64,000 nt of DNA from Selenomonas ruminantium AC2024. Its GTDB lineage: Bacteria > Bacillota > Negativicutes > Selenomonadales > Selenomonadaceae. Shown one piece after another: positions 34,244 through 44,191 of this stretch (positions are counted from its first letter, which is position 1; each line of letters opens with the position of its first letter). Where the stretch lies: the NCBI RefSeq assembly GCF_000687995.1, contig NZ_JIAC01000001.1, positions 2,604,001-2,668,000 of the forward strand, in the 5' to 3' direction. The position numbers were made by a program, and so were the translations under genes. The notes below the pieces were generated by a model, which worked only from the letters and a program-made list of their open reading frames with translations, searched no databases and was not told the origin of the DNA.

Positions 34244-35467
34244 TTATGCCTGAGCCCCAGCTGCACTGCTGTCATATTTCTTTTCTTCCTGATCCATCAC
34301 GATGGTCACTGCACCATCACCCGTGATATTCAGGCAGGTACGGAACATATCAAGAACACGGTCGATACCAGCTACAAGAGCCAGACCTTCAAGTGGCAGG
34401 CCTGCCGTCTGCAGTACCATGGCCAGCATGATAAGACCAGCGCCCGGAACACCTGCGGTACCGATGGAAGCCAGCGTACCCGTCAGGATAATCATGAGCA
34501 TCTGTCCCATGGTCAGGTCAATGCCGAACACATTTGCCACGAACAAGGAACAAACGCCCATGTAAAGAGCCGTGCCGTCCATGTTGATGGTAGCACCCAG
34601 CGGCAGAACGAAGGAAGAAACTTCACGGGATACCCCGAGTTTTTCCTGGCAGTTCTTCATGTTAATCGGCAGAGCTGCTGCACTGGAGCAGGTAGTGAAA
34701 GCAATCATCATCGCTTCACTCATACCGCGGAAGAATTCCATCGGCGTATGGCCGCCCCAAACGCGGGCCAGCGAGGAGTAAACCACAATGGCATGAATCA
34801 CGCAGCCAACAGCTACACAGCCGATAACAGACATCAGCGGCAGAAGGACTGCCGGACCATTTTTCGCTACTACCGGCAAAAGCAGGGCAAATACACCAAT
34901 GGGTGCAAACTGCATGACGATGCCGATGATTTTGTAGGTAACTTCAGCGGCAGCATCAAAGAACTTAATCAAAAGCTGTGCGCGTTCGCCGCCCACCTGG
35001 ACAATACCAATGCCCACGAACAGGGAAAAGACGATAACCGGCAGAATCTGTGCTTTCGCCATGGCATCAATGGGGTTCGCCGGAATCATTGCCACCAGCA
35101 CCTGCATAAGGCTAGGAGCTTCTTTCACTTTTACTGCAGCATTACTCGTGAGATCCAGCCCCGTCCCCGGGCTGACAATACCGGCAATACCGAAACCAAT
35201 CAAAATAGCCACAGCCGTGGTCAGCAGATACAGACATACGGTCTTAGCACCAATACGACCCAGCTTTTTGGTATCCCCCAGGCTGGTCATACCAACCACC
35301 AATGAGAAGAACACTACCGGTACAATCATCATCTTAATCAGATTAATGAAGATGGTACCAATCGGTGCAATCCACCAGTTGATGAAGGACAGAGCGGGCT
35401 CGCCAGCAATCAGGCCAACCACTACGGAGAGAACCAGAGCGATAAAAATTTTGATGGAAAGATTCAT
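34244..35467 (-). CDS. Dicarboxylate/amino acid:cation symporter (DAACS family)
   Basis: Inner-membrane secondary transporter of 407 aa of the GltP/DctA/SstT family for glutamate, aspartate or C4-dicarboxylates. Landmarks are MIVPVVFFSLVVG, the serine-rich hairpin TCSSAAALPINMKNC, the helix NMDGTALYMGVCSLFVA and the second hairpin ASIGTAGVPGAGLIML. It is closer to GltP/SstT than to DctA, though the substrate cannot be fixed by eye. The ATG at 35467 has AAGGGAGTGA upstream; a longer frame to 35512 lies in its leader. Confidence 0.9.
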   Translation of the reverse strand: MNLSIKIFIALVLSVVVGLIAGEPALSFINWWIAPIGTIFINLIKMMIVPVVFFSLVVGMTSLGDTKKLGRIGAKTVCLYLLTTAVAILIGFGIAGIVSPGTGLDLTSNAAVKVKEAPSLMQVLVAMIPANPIDAMAKAQILPVIVFSLFVGIGIVQVGGERAQLLIKFFDAAAEVTYKIIGIVMQFAPIGVFALLLPVVAKNGPAVLLPLMSVIGCVAVGCVIHAIVVYSSLARVWGGHTPMEFFRGMSEAMMIAFTTCSSAAALPINMKNCQEKLGVSREVSSFVLPLGATINMDGTALYMGVCSLFVANVFGIDLTMGQMLMIILTGTLASIGTAGVPGAGLIMLAMVLQTAGLPLEGLALVAGIDRVLDMFRTCLNITGDGAVTIVMDQEEKKYDSSAAGAQA

Positions 35468-35600
35468 ACTATCACTCCCTTTACAATAAAAACTTAATAA
35501 ATGCGCTTCCATCTGTCTTTATTATACGGAATATTGTAACAACAGTCTAGCATTTACAGTTATGTGTACATGTATACTTGTTCACAATAATCTCTCCAAT

Positions 35601-35640
35601 AAAAAAACTGACATGTCAATTCGGAATTGACATGTCAGGA
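35601..35640 (-). terminator. Terminator of the proS transcript made of two TGACATGTCA palindromes
   Basis: A perfect 15-bp inverted repeat (35608-35638) has CTGACATGTCAATTC and GAATTGACATGTCAG as arms around one base; each arm is itself a palindrome. On the minus strand it is followed by TTTTTTT. It lies between proS and the symporter gene. Confidence 0.88.
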
Positions 35641-35656
35641 GAGTATTTCTTTCTAT

Positions 35657-37378
35657 TTACAGAGTTGCCAGTATTTCTTTTACTTTATCGAGATATTCTT
35701 CGCGGCTGACGGTGAACATTTCGCCCGTCTTGCGCACCTTGATTTCAATCTGATTTTCTTCCACAGCCTTGGGGCCGACGACTACGCGCAGAGGATAGCC
35801 AATGAGGTCACAGTCCTTGAACTTGACACCGGCACGTTCCTTGCGGTCATCGAGCAGCGTATCAAAACCTGCAGCCTTGCATTCCTTGTAGATTTCTTCG
35901 GAATAAGCCAGCTGGTCTTCCTTCTTGGCGTTGACGGCTACGACAACGACTTCGAACGGCGCAATGGCACGCGGCCAGATGATGCCGTTTTCATCGTTGT
36001 TCTGCTCGATGGCAGCAGCCATCGTACGGCCTACGCCGATACCATAGCAGCCCATGTAGAGCGGCTGCTGCTTACCCTGCTCATCGAGGAACATGGCGCC
36101 CATAGCCTGGCTGTACTTCGTGCCCAGCGTGAACACCTGACCAGCTTCAATGCCGCGGGTCATCTTCATCGATGCACCGCAATGCGGGCAGGCGTCGCCT
36201 TCCTTGACCATGCGCAGGTCGGTGACGATAATGCCTTCGGCGTTGAAATCACGCTTGGGGTTGACGTTCTTGTAGTGTGCATCCACTTCATTAGCACCGG
36301 CTACGGCATTGTGCATATTCATAACCGTCGGGTCAACGAGCACAATTACATCTTCACTCGGCTTAATGCCAATCGCACTCATAAAGCCCGGACAGCCGCC
36401 AGCATTCTTGATGGCTTCATCTTCGGCCATCGTGAGTTCCAGCGCACCCTCTACCTGATTGATAACCTTGACTTCATTGACATCATGGTCACCGCGGACA
36501 AAGGCCAACACAAGCTTGCCGTTATCAGACTGGTAAGCGACAGCCTTGATGGTCTTTTCGATAGGCACGTTCAAGAACTCTACAAGGCTTTCAATCGTGT
36601 TGGTACCCGGCGTAGCCACTTTTTCCAAGGGCAGTTCGTTTTCGTCAGTAGCTTCGATGGGGCTAAGTGCAGCTTTTTCATCGCTGGCCGCGTAGTCACA
36701 CTTCGTGCAGTATGCAATGTTGGATTCACCGGCTTCAGCCAGCACCGTGAACTCGTGGGAGTGGCCACCACCGATAGCACCGTTATCGGCCTCTACCGGA
36801 CGGAATTCGAGGCCCATGCGGGTGTAGATGTTCGTATAAGCATCATACATCTTCTGATAGGACACATTCATGCCCTCAATATCCTTATCGAAGGAATACA
36901 AATCCTTCATGATGAATTCGCGGCTGCGCATGAGACCGAAACGCGGACGGCGCTCGTCGCGGAACTTATCCTGAATCTGATAGAGCATCAACGGCAGCTG
37001 CTTGTAGGAGCTGACTTCGTCACGCACCAAATCCGTAATCATTTCCTCATGCGTCGGGCCAAGGCAGAAATTACGGCCATGACGGTCTTTAATGCGCATC
37101 ATTTCATCGCCATAAGCTGCCCAGCGGCCGCTTTCTTCCCAAAGCTCGGACGGCTGCAGAATCGGCATACCGATTTCCTGACCACCGGCGGCATCCATTT
37201 CCTCGCGGATGATTTCTTCAATCTTACGGATGACGCGCCAGCCCAAAGGCAGGTAGGTATACATACCACCGGCAACTTTACGAATCATACCCGCACGGTA
37301 CATAAGCTGATGGCTGGCAATCTCGGCTTCTGCCGGCGTATTGCGCAGCGTAGGTGCATATAAATTACTTGCTCGCAT
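35657..37378 (-). CDS. proS: Prolyl-tRNA synthetase
   Basis: Class II synthetase of 573 aa, bacterial type with an inserted editing domain. It begins [25 protein letters not shown], with motif 2 region KYLPL-like [31 protein letters not shown], the insertion (residues about 225-405) and C-terminal motif 3 [15 protein letters not shown]. The start at 37378 has GGAGGAACG upstream; the coding region overlaps the end of ispG by 14 bp, so the two are translationally coupled. Confidence 0.96.
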   Translation of the reverse strand: MRASNLYAPTLRNTPAEAEIASHQLMYRAGMIRKVAGGMYTYLPLGWRVIRKIEEIIREEMDAAGGQEIGMPILQPSELWEESGRWAAYGDEMMRIKDRHGRNFCLGPTHEEMITDLVRDEVSSYKQLPLMLYQIQDKFRDERRPRFGLMRSREFIMKDLYSFDKDIEGMNVSYQKMYDAYTNIYTRMGLEFRPVEADNGAIGGGHSHEFTVLAEAGESNIAYCTKCDYAASDEKAALSPIEATDENELPLEKVATPGTNTIESLVEFLNVPIEKTIKAVAYQSDNGKLVLAFVRGDHDVNEVKVINQVEGALELTMAEDEAIKNAGGCPGFMSAIGIKPSEDVIVLVDPTVMNMHNAVAGANEVDAHYKNVNPKRDFNAEGIIVTDLRMVKEGDACPHCGASMKMTRGIEAGQVFTLGTKYSQAMGAMFLDEQGKQQPLYMGCYGIGVGRTMAAAIEQNNDENGIIWPRAIAPFEVVVVAVNAKKEDQLAYSEEIYKECKAAGFDTLLDDRKERAGVKFKDCDLIGYPLRVVVGPKAVEENQIEIKVRKTGEMFTVSREEYLDKVKEILATL

Positions 37379-38447
37379 TGTTCTTTCGTTCCTCCAATAT
37401 GGCATCTATTTCTTTGAAGAGTTCTTCTACTAATTTATCTTCCGGCACTTTGCGGATGATTTCCCCCTTGCGGAAAATCAGGCCTTCGCCATTGCCGCCG
37501 GCAATGCCCACATCCGCACCGCGGGCTTCGCCCGGGCCATTGACCACGCATCCCATCACGGCTACATCAATGGGGTCTTGAATCCCTTCAAGCTTCTTTT
37601 CGATCTGGGCAGCAATGGCCGGCAGGTCGATGCTCGTGCGGCCGCAGGTCGGGCAGGCCACAAGAGTCGGCCCGTATTCTTTGAGGCCCAACGACTTCAA
37701 GATTTCATTGGCTACTTTTACTTCCACCACCGGGTCACCGGTCAGCGAAATGCGGAAGGTATCGCCAATGCCTTCTGAAAGCAAAGCACCAATGCCCACA
37801 GCGGATTTGATGATGCCTGTGTTCACCGTCCCTGCTTCGGTAATGCCCAAGTGCAGCGGATAATCCACCGTCTTGCTCATCAGACGATAGGCCGCCAGCG
37901 TCAAGGGCACATCATGGGCCTTAAGGGAAATCTTGAGGTCATGGAAATCCAAATCCTCCAAAATTTTCACATGCTGCATGGCCGATTCCACCAAAGCCTC
38001 CGGCGTAACTTCACCGTATTTGGCCAGAATCTTCTTGTCCAAGGACCCCGCATTTACACCGATACGGATGGGAATATGGGCTTCTTTCGCGGCTTTGACC
38101 ACAGCCCGCACCTTTTCCTCACCGCCGATATTGCCAGGATTCAGGCGCAGGGCGGAAATCCCCTGCTTGATGGCTTCCAGAGCCAGTTTGTAGTCAAAAT
38201 GAATATCAGCCACCAGAGGAATGTTGATTTCCTTGATGATATTGCCGAGATTCTGAGCAGCTTCCATATCCGGCACCGCCACCCGCACGATATCGCAGCC
38301 CGCATTCTGCAGAGCTTTTATCTGCGCAACCGTGGCTTTCGTATCCGTGGTCTTGGTATTGCACATGGACTGCACGGAAATCGGTGCGCCGCCGCCAATG
38401 GCGACATTACCGATATGAATCTGCCGGGTAATCTTGCGTTCAAACAT
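37365..38447 (-). CDS. ispG: 4-hydroxy-3-methylbut-2-enyl-diphosphate synthase
   Basis: Fe-S enzyme of the MEP isoprenoid pathway. The 360-aa protein has the TIM-barrel N-half ([28 protein letters not shown]) and the cluster ligands [10 protein letters not shown] and [16 protein letters not shown] in the C-half. Short bacterial form without the plant-type insertion. AGGAGGCTAAG precedes the ATG. It lies between rseP and proS in a tight operon with dxr, cdsA and uppS. Confidence 0.96.
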   Translation of the reverse strand: MFERKITRQIHIGNVAIGGGAPISVQSMCNTKTTDTKATVAQIKALQNAGCDIVRVAVPDMEAAQNLGNIIKEINIPLVADIHFDYKLALEAIKQGISALRLNPGNIGGEEKVRAVVKAAKEAHIPIRIGVNAGSLDKKILAKYGEVTPEALVESAMQHVKILEDLDFHDLKISLKAHDVPLTLAAYRLMSKTVDYPLHLGITEAGTVNTGIIKSAVGIGALLSEGIGDTFRISLTGDPVVEVKVANEILKSLGLKEYGPTLVACPTCGRTSIDLPAIAAQIEKKLEGIQDPIDVAVMGCVVNGPGEARGADVGIAGGNGEGLIFRKGEIIRKVPEDKLVEELFKEIDAILEERKNNASK

Positions 38448-38452
38448 TTATC

Positions 38453-39490
38453 TTAGCCTCCTGTAAAGACGCGTACTATGTCGTTTTTGGTGGCCAAAAC
38501 CATGAGCAGGATGAGCAGCACAATGCCCACCTTCTGGGTGTATTCCAAAGCCTTGGGGCTCATGGGTTTGCCCCGCACGGCCTCGACACACAGGGTCACA
38601 AAGTGGCCGCCGTCAAGCGCCGGAATCGGGAACAGGTTCACGATACCAAGGTTCAGGCTCAGGAACGCCGCAAAGTTCAAAAGCGGCACAAAGCCCATCT
38701 GGGCCACTTCTCCTGCCATCTGCGCCACGCCAATGGGTCCAGCCAGTTCCGAGCCAGAGAGCTTCAGAATAATCTGGGCCAGGGCTTCCAGCATCATAGC
38801 CACAATCATGGCCGTTTTCTGCAGAGCCAGTCCCATGGAATCAATGATTCCCGGATGCTGGGTATCCACCGAACTCATAACCCCCACCATGGCCTTCTTC
38901 GCCTGCGTATCATACACCGGCGTCATGGTGGTTTCAAAGGTTTCTTCCCCACGCTGTGCAGTCACCTTGATGGGCGTACCTTCGTTATCCTTGATATTAT
39001 CCACGAACTCGGTCCAGGAGCCAATAGCCTTGCCATCGAGGCTGATAATCCGGTCACCGGCCTGCAGCCCCGCCTGCGCAGCGGCCTTATCGGCCAATAC
39101 CGTGCCCAGTATCGGTTCAGGATTGGGCGTGCTGACCCCCACAAAGAAAAATATCCCAAAGAAAATCACAATGGGCAGGATGAAGTTCATCACGGAACCT
39201 GCCAGAATGACAATCATGCGGGAAAGCACGGGCTTTTCGCAATAGCCGCGGCTCCCTGCTTCATTGTTGCTGGGGTCCATGCCCGCAATATCATTAAAGC
39301 CCCCCAGAGGGATAGCCCGCAGGCTGTATACCGTTTCTCCTCTGGTGAAGCTAATCAGTTTCGGTCCAAAGCCAATGGCAAATTCATCCACCCGCATTCC
39401 CGTAAGTTTTGCGGTGATGAAATGCCCCAACTCATGTACCAGCACCAGCAGGCCAAAAACAAAGATAGCTGCTGCAATGGTTAATACCAT
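38453..39490 (-). CDS. rseP: Site-2 intramembrane zinc protease RseP
   Basis: Membrane metalloprotease that clips anti-sigma factors or signal-peptide remnants. The 345-aa protein starts with a helix containing LVLVHELGHFITAKL, has one PDZ domain (about residues 120-195, AAAQAGLQAGDRIISLDGK) and the third zinc ligand in LFPIPALDGGHFV. Placement dxr-rseP-ispG is typical. No rseA or sigma-E gene is visible, so its substrate is unknown. Confidence 0.94.
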   Translation of the reverse strand: MVLTIAAAIFVFGLLVLVHELGHFITAKLTGMRVDEFAIGFGPKLISFTRGETVYSLRAIPLGGFNDIAGMDPSNNEAGSRGYCEKPVLSRMIVILAGSVMNFILPIVIFFGIFFFVGVSTPNPEPILGTVLADKAAAQAGLQAGDRIISLDGKAIGSWTEFVDNIKDNEGTPIKVTAQRGEETFETTMTPVYDTQAKKAMVGVMSSVDTQHPGIIDSMGLALQKTAMIVAMMLEALAQIILKLSGSELAGPIGVAQMAGEVAQMGFVPLLNFAAFLSLNLGIVNLFPIPALDGGHFVTLCVEAVRGKPMSPKALEYTQKVGIVLLILLMVLATKNDIVRVFTGG

Positions 39491-39504
39491 AGTGTCACCG
39501 TCCT

Positions 39505-40659
39505 TTATTTCTTCCGCAGGACTTCAGTAGCAAACTCCCGCGCCCAACGGTCTTCCTCAAAGAGTTCCTCCAAAGTGGGTTCCATAATACATTCCCGCTT
39601 CAGCATCGTCTCTTCGATAATATCGTAAATATCCAGGAACTTGATTTCGTCTTTCAAAAATGCCCCAACCGCAATCTCGTTGGCAGCATTGAAGATGCAG
39701 GGCATACTGCCGCCCATGGCGCCAGCTTCATAGGCAAATTTGAGGCCCTTGAAGGTGTCCGTATCAGGCTTACTGAAGGTCAAATCCTTCATCTGCCAGA
39801 AGTCCAGACGGTCAAAGCTCGACTGCACCCGGTCCGGATAAGTCAAAGCGTACTGAATGGGCAGCTTCATATCCGTAGAGCCGAGCTGGGCAATCACCGC
39901 ACCGTCACGGAACTGAACCATGGAATGCACAATGCTCTGCGGATGCACGACGACCTGAATCTGGTCATAGCTTACATCATAGAGCCATTTGGCTTCGATA
40001 ACTTCGAGCCCCTTGTTCACGAGGCTGGCCGAATCCACAGTGATTTTCTGTCCCATATTCCAGGTGGGATGCGCCAGCACCTGCGCCTTCGTGGCATCGA
40101 GCAAATCCTCCCGCTTCTTGCCACGGAAGGGACCGCCGGAACAGGTTAACAGAAGCTTTTCGATGGAGTCCATCTTCTCGCCCTGCAGGCACTGGAAGAA
40201 CGCACAATGCTCACTGTCCACCGGCAGAATCTTTACTCCCTGCTCCTTGGCGCGGCGGGTGACAATTTCCCCGGCTACGACCAAGGTTTCCTTATTGGCC
40301 AGTGCGATATTTTTCTTCGCATCGAGCGCCTTCATGGTCGGTTCCAGGCCCGCAAAGCCCATCATAGACGTAACCACCGTGTCCACGCCATCCAAGGCTG
40401 CGGCATCAATGAACGCCTGACGGCCGCCAGCCAGTTTCGTCTTGCCGCTGTAACGGCTCTTTAATCGGTTATAGGCATCAACATCAGCCAATACCGCCAG
40501 TTCCGGCTCAAACTCACGAATCTGCTTTTCAAAGAGTTCGTCGCTGGAATTGGCCGCGAGTACGCTGATATGGAAAAGCTCCGGGTTGCGGCGCACCACA
40601 TCCAGAGTCTGGGTGCCGATAGAGCCCGTGGAGCCCAATACTGCAATGTTTTTCATCAT
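39505..40659 (-). CDS. dxr: 1-deoxy-D-xylulose 5-phosphate reductoisomerase
   Basis: Second enzyme of the MEP pathway, NADPH and divalent-metal dependent. The 384-aa protein has NIAVLGSTGSIGTQTLDVV, ALANKETLVVAGEIV, VDSEHCAFFQCL with metal ligands, SGGPFRGKK and HPTWNMGQKITVDSASLVNKGLEVIEA. It starts 13 bp after cdsA; two consecutive ATG codons are possible starts after AAGGAGATTGG. Confidence 0.96.
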   Translation of the reverse strand: MMKNIAVLGSTGSIGTQTLDVVRRNPELFHISVLAANSSDELFEKQIREFEPELAVLADVDAYNRLKSRYSGKTKLAGGRQAFIDAAALDGVDTVVTSMMGFAGLEPTMKALDAKKNIALANKETLVVAGEIVTRRAKEQGVKILPVDSEHCAFFQCLQGEKMDSIEKLLLTCSGGPFRGKKREDLLDATKAQVLAHPTWNMGQKITVDSASLVNKGLEVIEAKWLYDVSYDQIQVVVHPQSIVHSMVQFRDGAVIAQLGSTDMKLPIQYALTYPDRVQSSFDRLDFWQMKDLTFSKPDTDTFKGLKFAYEAGAMGGSMPCIFNAANEIAVGAFLKDEIKFLDIYDIIEETMLKRECIMEPTLEELFEEDRWAREFATEVLRKK

Positions 40660-40672
40660 CCAATCTCCTTAC

Positions 40673-41500
40673 TTATTTGCCCATAAGATTTACAAACTGG
40701 ACAAAATAGTAAACCAGCGGTGCCGTAAAGAGCACGCTGTCAAATCTGTCCCAGACACCACCATGGCCGGGAATGATATTGCCGGAATCCTTGATGCCCA
40801 CGTAACGCTTGGCCACGGATTCCACCAAATCCCCCAAAGTGGCAAGGATGGCAATCAACAGGCCCAATACCGCCATCTCTTCCAAAGGCAAATTCAGGAA
40901 ATAACCCAAGCCAGCCACTACAGCTGTGGTCCCCAAGAGAGAACCCATAAAGCCTTCAATGGTCTTGTTCGGGCTGATGGACGGGCAGAGCTTATGACGG
41001 CCGATGGCCGTGCCCGTAAAGTAAGCAAAGGTATCGCTGGCCCAAGTGCCGATAAACATAATCCACACAAAGGCATTGCCAAAGGTGAACGTGCCGATTT
41101 CCGTAGTGAAAACCGTCTCCGGCATAAGGTTGCGCAAAAGCAGCAGGCAGGCAAACGGAAAACCGATATAGATAAGCCCCGCCCCGGATGCCAGCGCATC
41201 CAGGATGCTGGTGCCGCCGCGCAGCAGCACACTTTCGAGCAGCATCACCATGATAATCAGCGGGCAGGCAAGTGCCAGAAATTCCGGTCTTTGCCAGGCC
41301 GCATACCACATGAGTCCCAAGGCGATAAAGCCCGTAAACAGGGCAATGCCCATGCCCCGCTCCGCAAAGGCCCGGGCATATTCAAACCAGGCCAAAAACA
41401 TCAGCAGCAACGTAAATCCGGCAAAGACCTCTCCGCCCGTCTGAATCACAAAGGCAGCAGCGGCAATGCCCACTATTCCAGTTATTATTCTCAGTAACAA
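40673..41500 (-). CDS. cdsA: Phosphatidate cytidylyltransferase
   Basis: Makes CDP-diacylglycerol at the inner membrane. The 275-aa protein has several hydrophobic helices and the family C-terminal signature (DLVESVAKRYVGIKDSGNIIPGHGGVWDRFDS, about residues 222-253), with acidic residues for metal binding. Start TTG at 41500 with GGAG upstream, 15 bp after uppS. Confidence 0.93.
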   Translation of the reverse strand: MLLRIITGIVGIAAAAFVIQTGGEVFAGFTLLLMFLAWFEYARAFAERGMGIALFTGFIALGLMWYAAWQRPEFLALACPLIIMVMLLESVLLRGGTSILDALASGAGLIYIGFPFACLLLLRNLMPETVFTTEIGTFTFGNAFVWIMFIGTWASDTFAYFTGTAIGRHKLCPSISPNKTIEGFMGSLLGTTAVVAGLGYFLNLPLEEMAVLGLLIAILATLGDLVESVAKRYVGIKDSGNIIPGHGGVWDRFDSVLFTAPLVYYFVQFVNLMGK

Positions 41501-41515
41501 AAAGCAACGCTCCTA

Positions 41516-42331
41516 TTATTTCTTGTCCTCATTCAGACCGCCAAAGCGGCGGTCACGGCTGGCAAAATCCCGCAGAGCATCCACAAAGCACTCCGGGGAA
41601 AACTCCGGCCAGTTCACATCGGTAAAATAGAACTCGGCATAAGCGGCCTGCCATAAAAGGAAATTGGACAGACGCATATCGCCACTGGTGCGGATAACCA
41701 AATCCACCGGCAGATTGCCATAGGTGTCCAGATTCTCCTCCACCAATGCTTCATCAATATCTGCCGGAGCCAGTTCACCAGCCTGTACCCGGGCAGCGAT
41801 TTTCTGCATCGCCCGCACCAGTTCATCCTGCCCGCCATAGTTGGCCGCAATATTGAACTTCACGCCGGTGTTATTTTTCGTCAGTTCCACTGCCTCACGC
41901 ATCTGCTTCTGCAGGGAATCTGACAGACCATCCAGACGGCCAATGAAGTGAATCTGCACATTGTTTTCATGCATCTCCTGCAATTCCTTGTTCAGATACT
42001 CCGAGAACAGATTCATCAGGAAGTCCACTTCCACTTCCGGACGCTTCCAGTTTTCCGTGGAAAAAGCATACACCGTGAGTGCATCCAGTTCCAGACCACT
42101 GGCTGTCTTGAGGATGTTCTTGAGCGTCTTGACGCCAGCCTTGTGGCCCGCCGTACGCATGAGCCCCTGGCCTTTCGCCCAACGGCCATTGCCGTCCATA
42201 ATCACCGCTACATGTTTGGGAAGCTTCTCCCAATCCAAACCTGCAAACAGCGGTGAATCATGCTTGGGAATCGCAAAATCATCACGTCCAGCCAGTGTGG
42301 TAACCGCTTTTCCCAATATTTTCTTCAACAT
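41516..42331 (-). CDS. uppS: Undecaprenyl diphosphate synthase
   Basis: cis-prenyltransferase that makes the C55 carrier for peptidoglycan and LPS. The 271-aa protein has the signature HVAVIMDGNGRWAKGQGLMRTAGHKAGV (about residues 37-65), the YAFSTENWKRP segment and VDLVIRTSGDMRLSNFLLWQAAYAEFYF. I start at the ATG at 42331 with GAGGGAT; a frame to 42475 crosses the ferredoxin terminator. The operon order is uppS-cdsA-dxr-rseP-ispG-proS. Confidence 0.96.
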   Translation of the reverse strand: MLKKILGKAVTTLAGRDDFAIPKHDSPLFAGLDWEKLPKHVAVIMDGNGRWAKGQGLMRTAGHKAGVKTLKNILKTASGLELDALTVYAFSTENWKRPEVEVDFLMNLFSEYLNKELQEMHENNVQIHFIGRLDGLSDSLQKQMREAVELTKNNTGVKFNIAANYGGQDELVRAMQKIAARVQAGELAPADIDEALVEENLDTYGNLPVDLVIRTSGDMRLSNFLLWQAAYAEFYFTDVNWPEFSPECFVDALRDFASRDRRFGGLNEDKK

Positions 42332-42366
42332 ATATAATCCCTCACTAGGAAGTAATGACATAATGC

Positions 42367-42406
42367 AAAACAAGCCCCTCTGCCTAAAGCACCAGAGGGG
42401 CTTGCA
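42367..42406 (-). terminator. Terminator after the ferredoxin gene
   Basis: CAAGCCCCTCTG pairs with CAGAGGGGCTTG on the minus strand and is followed by TTTTG. It separates the pyrH-frr-ferredoxin unit from uppS. Confidence 0.85.
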
Positions 42407-42414
42407 AAGTCGCG

Positions 42415-42585
42415 TCAGGGAGCCTCGATAGCAGATACCGGGCAGCCAGCAGCGCAAGCGCCGCACTCTACGCACTTATCCGGGTCGATTTCATAACGTT
42501 CTGCACCCTCGCTGATTGCCTCTACCGGGCAAGTAGCAGCGCAGGAACCGCAAGAAATGCAATCCTCACCAATTTTGTAAGCCAT
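42415..42585 (-). CDS. Two [4Fe-4S] ferredoxin
   Basis: A 56-aa clostridial-type ferredoxin with two CXXCXXC...CP motifs: CISCGSCAATCPVEAI (about residue 9) and CVECGACAAGCPVSAI (about 38). Low-potential electron carrier in the cytoplasm of anaerobes. AGGAGGTG precedes the ATG. It is short enough to be missed by ORF filters. It follows the 70-aa unknown gene by 3 bp. Confidence 0.96.
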   Translation of the reverse strand: MAYKIGEDCISCGSCAATCPVEAISEGAERYEIDPDKCVECGACAAGCPVSAIEAP

Positions 42586-42588
42586 GTA

Positions 42589-42801
42589 TTACACCTCCTT
42601 TACAGGCAGCTGTTTTGCAGCCAGTGTCAAGAGCAGCTTGCCGTCTGCCTGCTGACGCTGGCGCACAACATAAAGTCTATCCTCGTCCACCGGAAAAAAA
42701 TTCCGGGTGGAACGGGTTATCTCTGTTTCATAGGAGATATTTGCCTCCCGAAGCTGCTGTTCAGCAGTCTCCCAAGGAAGGGCCATCACATCTAAAGCCA
42801 T
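42589..42801 (-). CDS. Small protein of unknown function between frr and ferredoxin
   Basis: A 70-aa product starting ALDVMALPWETAEQQLREANISYE, with a mixed alpha/beta look (helix, then strands EDRLYVVRQRQ and KLLLTLAAKQLP). I do not recognise the family. Its ATG overlaps the frr stop by one base, and the ferredoxin follows 3 bp later, so it is clearly translated in this operon. Confidence 0.75.
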   Translation of the reverse strand: MALDVMALPWETAEQQLREANISYETEITRSTRNFFPVDEDRLYVVRQRQQADGKLLLTLAAKQLPVKEV

Positions 42802-43357
42802 CAGACTTCCATTACTTCCTTTTCCTTGCCGGCACGGGTGGTGTCTACCACTTTAACGTACTTATCGGCCAGTTTCTGCATGGATTCCTGTGCCTTCTTG
42901 GACTCGTCTTCGGTAATTTCCTTGCCCTTTTCGAGCTTCTTGATGGCATCATTGCCGTCACGGCGGATGTTGCGGATAGCTACTTTCGCTTCTTCAGCCT
43001 TCTTGTTGACGGTCTTTACCAGTTCCTGACGGCGTTCCTGCGTCAGAGCCGGAATAGCCAGACGGATAGCCGTACCGTCGGAGTTCGGGGACAGGCCCAA
43101 ATCAGACTTCATAATAGCCACTTCCACTTCGTGGAGCATGGTCTTTTCATAGGGCTGAATCATAATCATGCGCGGTTCCGGAACAGCAACCTTGGCAATC
43201 TGGTTTACCGGCGTCGGCGTGCCATAGTAATCTACCATTACCTTGTCGAGCAGGGACGGATTCGCACGGCCAGCCCGCAGGGAAGCAAATTCGCGTTTCA
43301 GGGCTTCGATGGATTTCTGCATACGCTCTTCGTGGGAGCTAAGAATTTCTTTTACCA

Positions 43358-43358
<1 letters not shown>
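42801..43358 (-). CDS. frr: Ribosome recycling factor
   Basis: Splits post-termination ribosomes with EF-G. The 185-aa two-domain protein has LKREFASLRAGRANPSLLDKV near residue 20, the hinge VPEPRMIMIQPY, SDLGLSPNSDGTAIRLAIP and the C-terminal helix KKLEKGKEITEDESKKAQESMQKL. Its ATG overlaps the pyrH stop (TAATG). Confidence 0.97.

Positions 43359-44191
<833 letters not shown>

Noticed and set aside
35627-37363. 578-codon plus-strand open frame opposite proS
   Set aside because: It mirrors proS codons, lacks a ribosome site and any protein motif; proS motifs and start on the other strand are clear.
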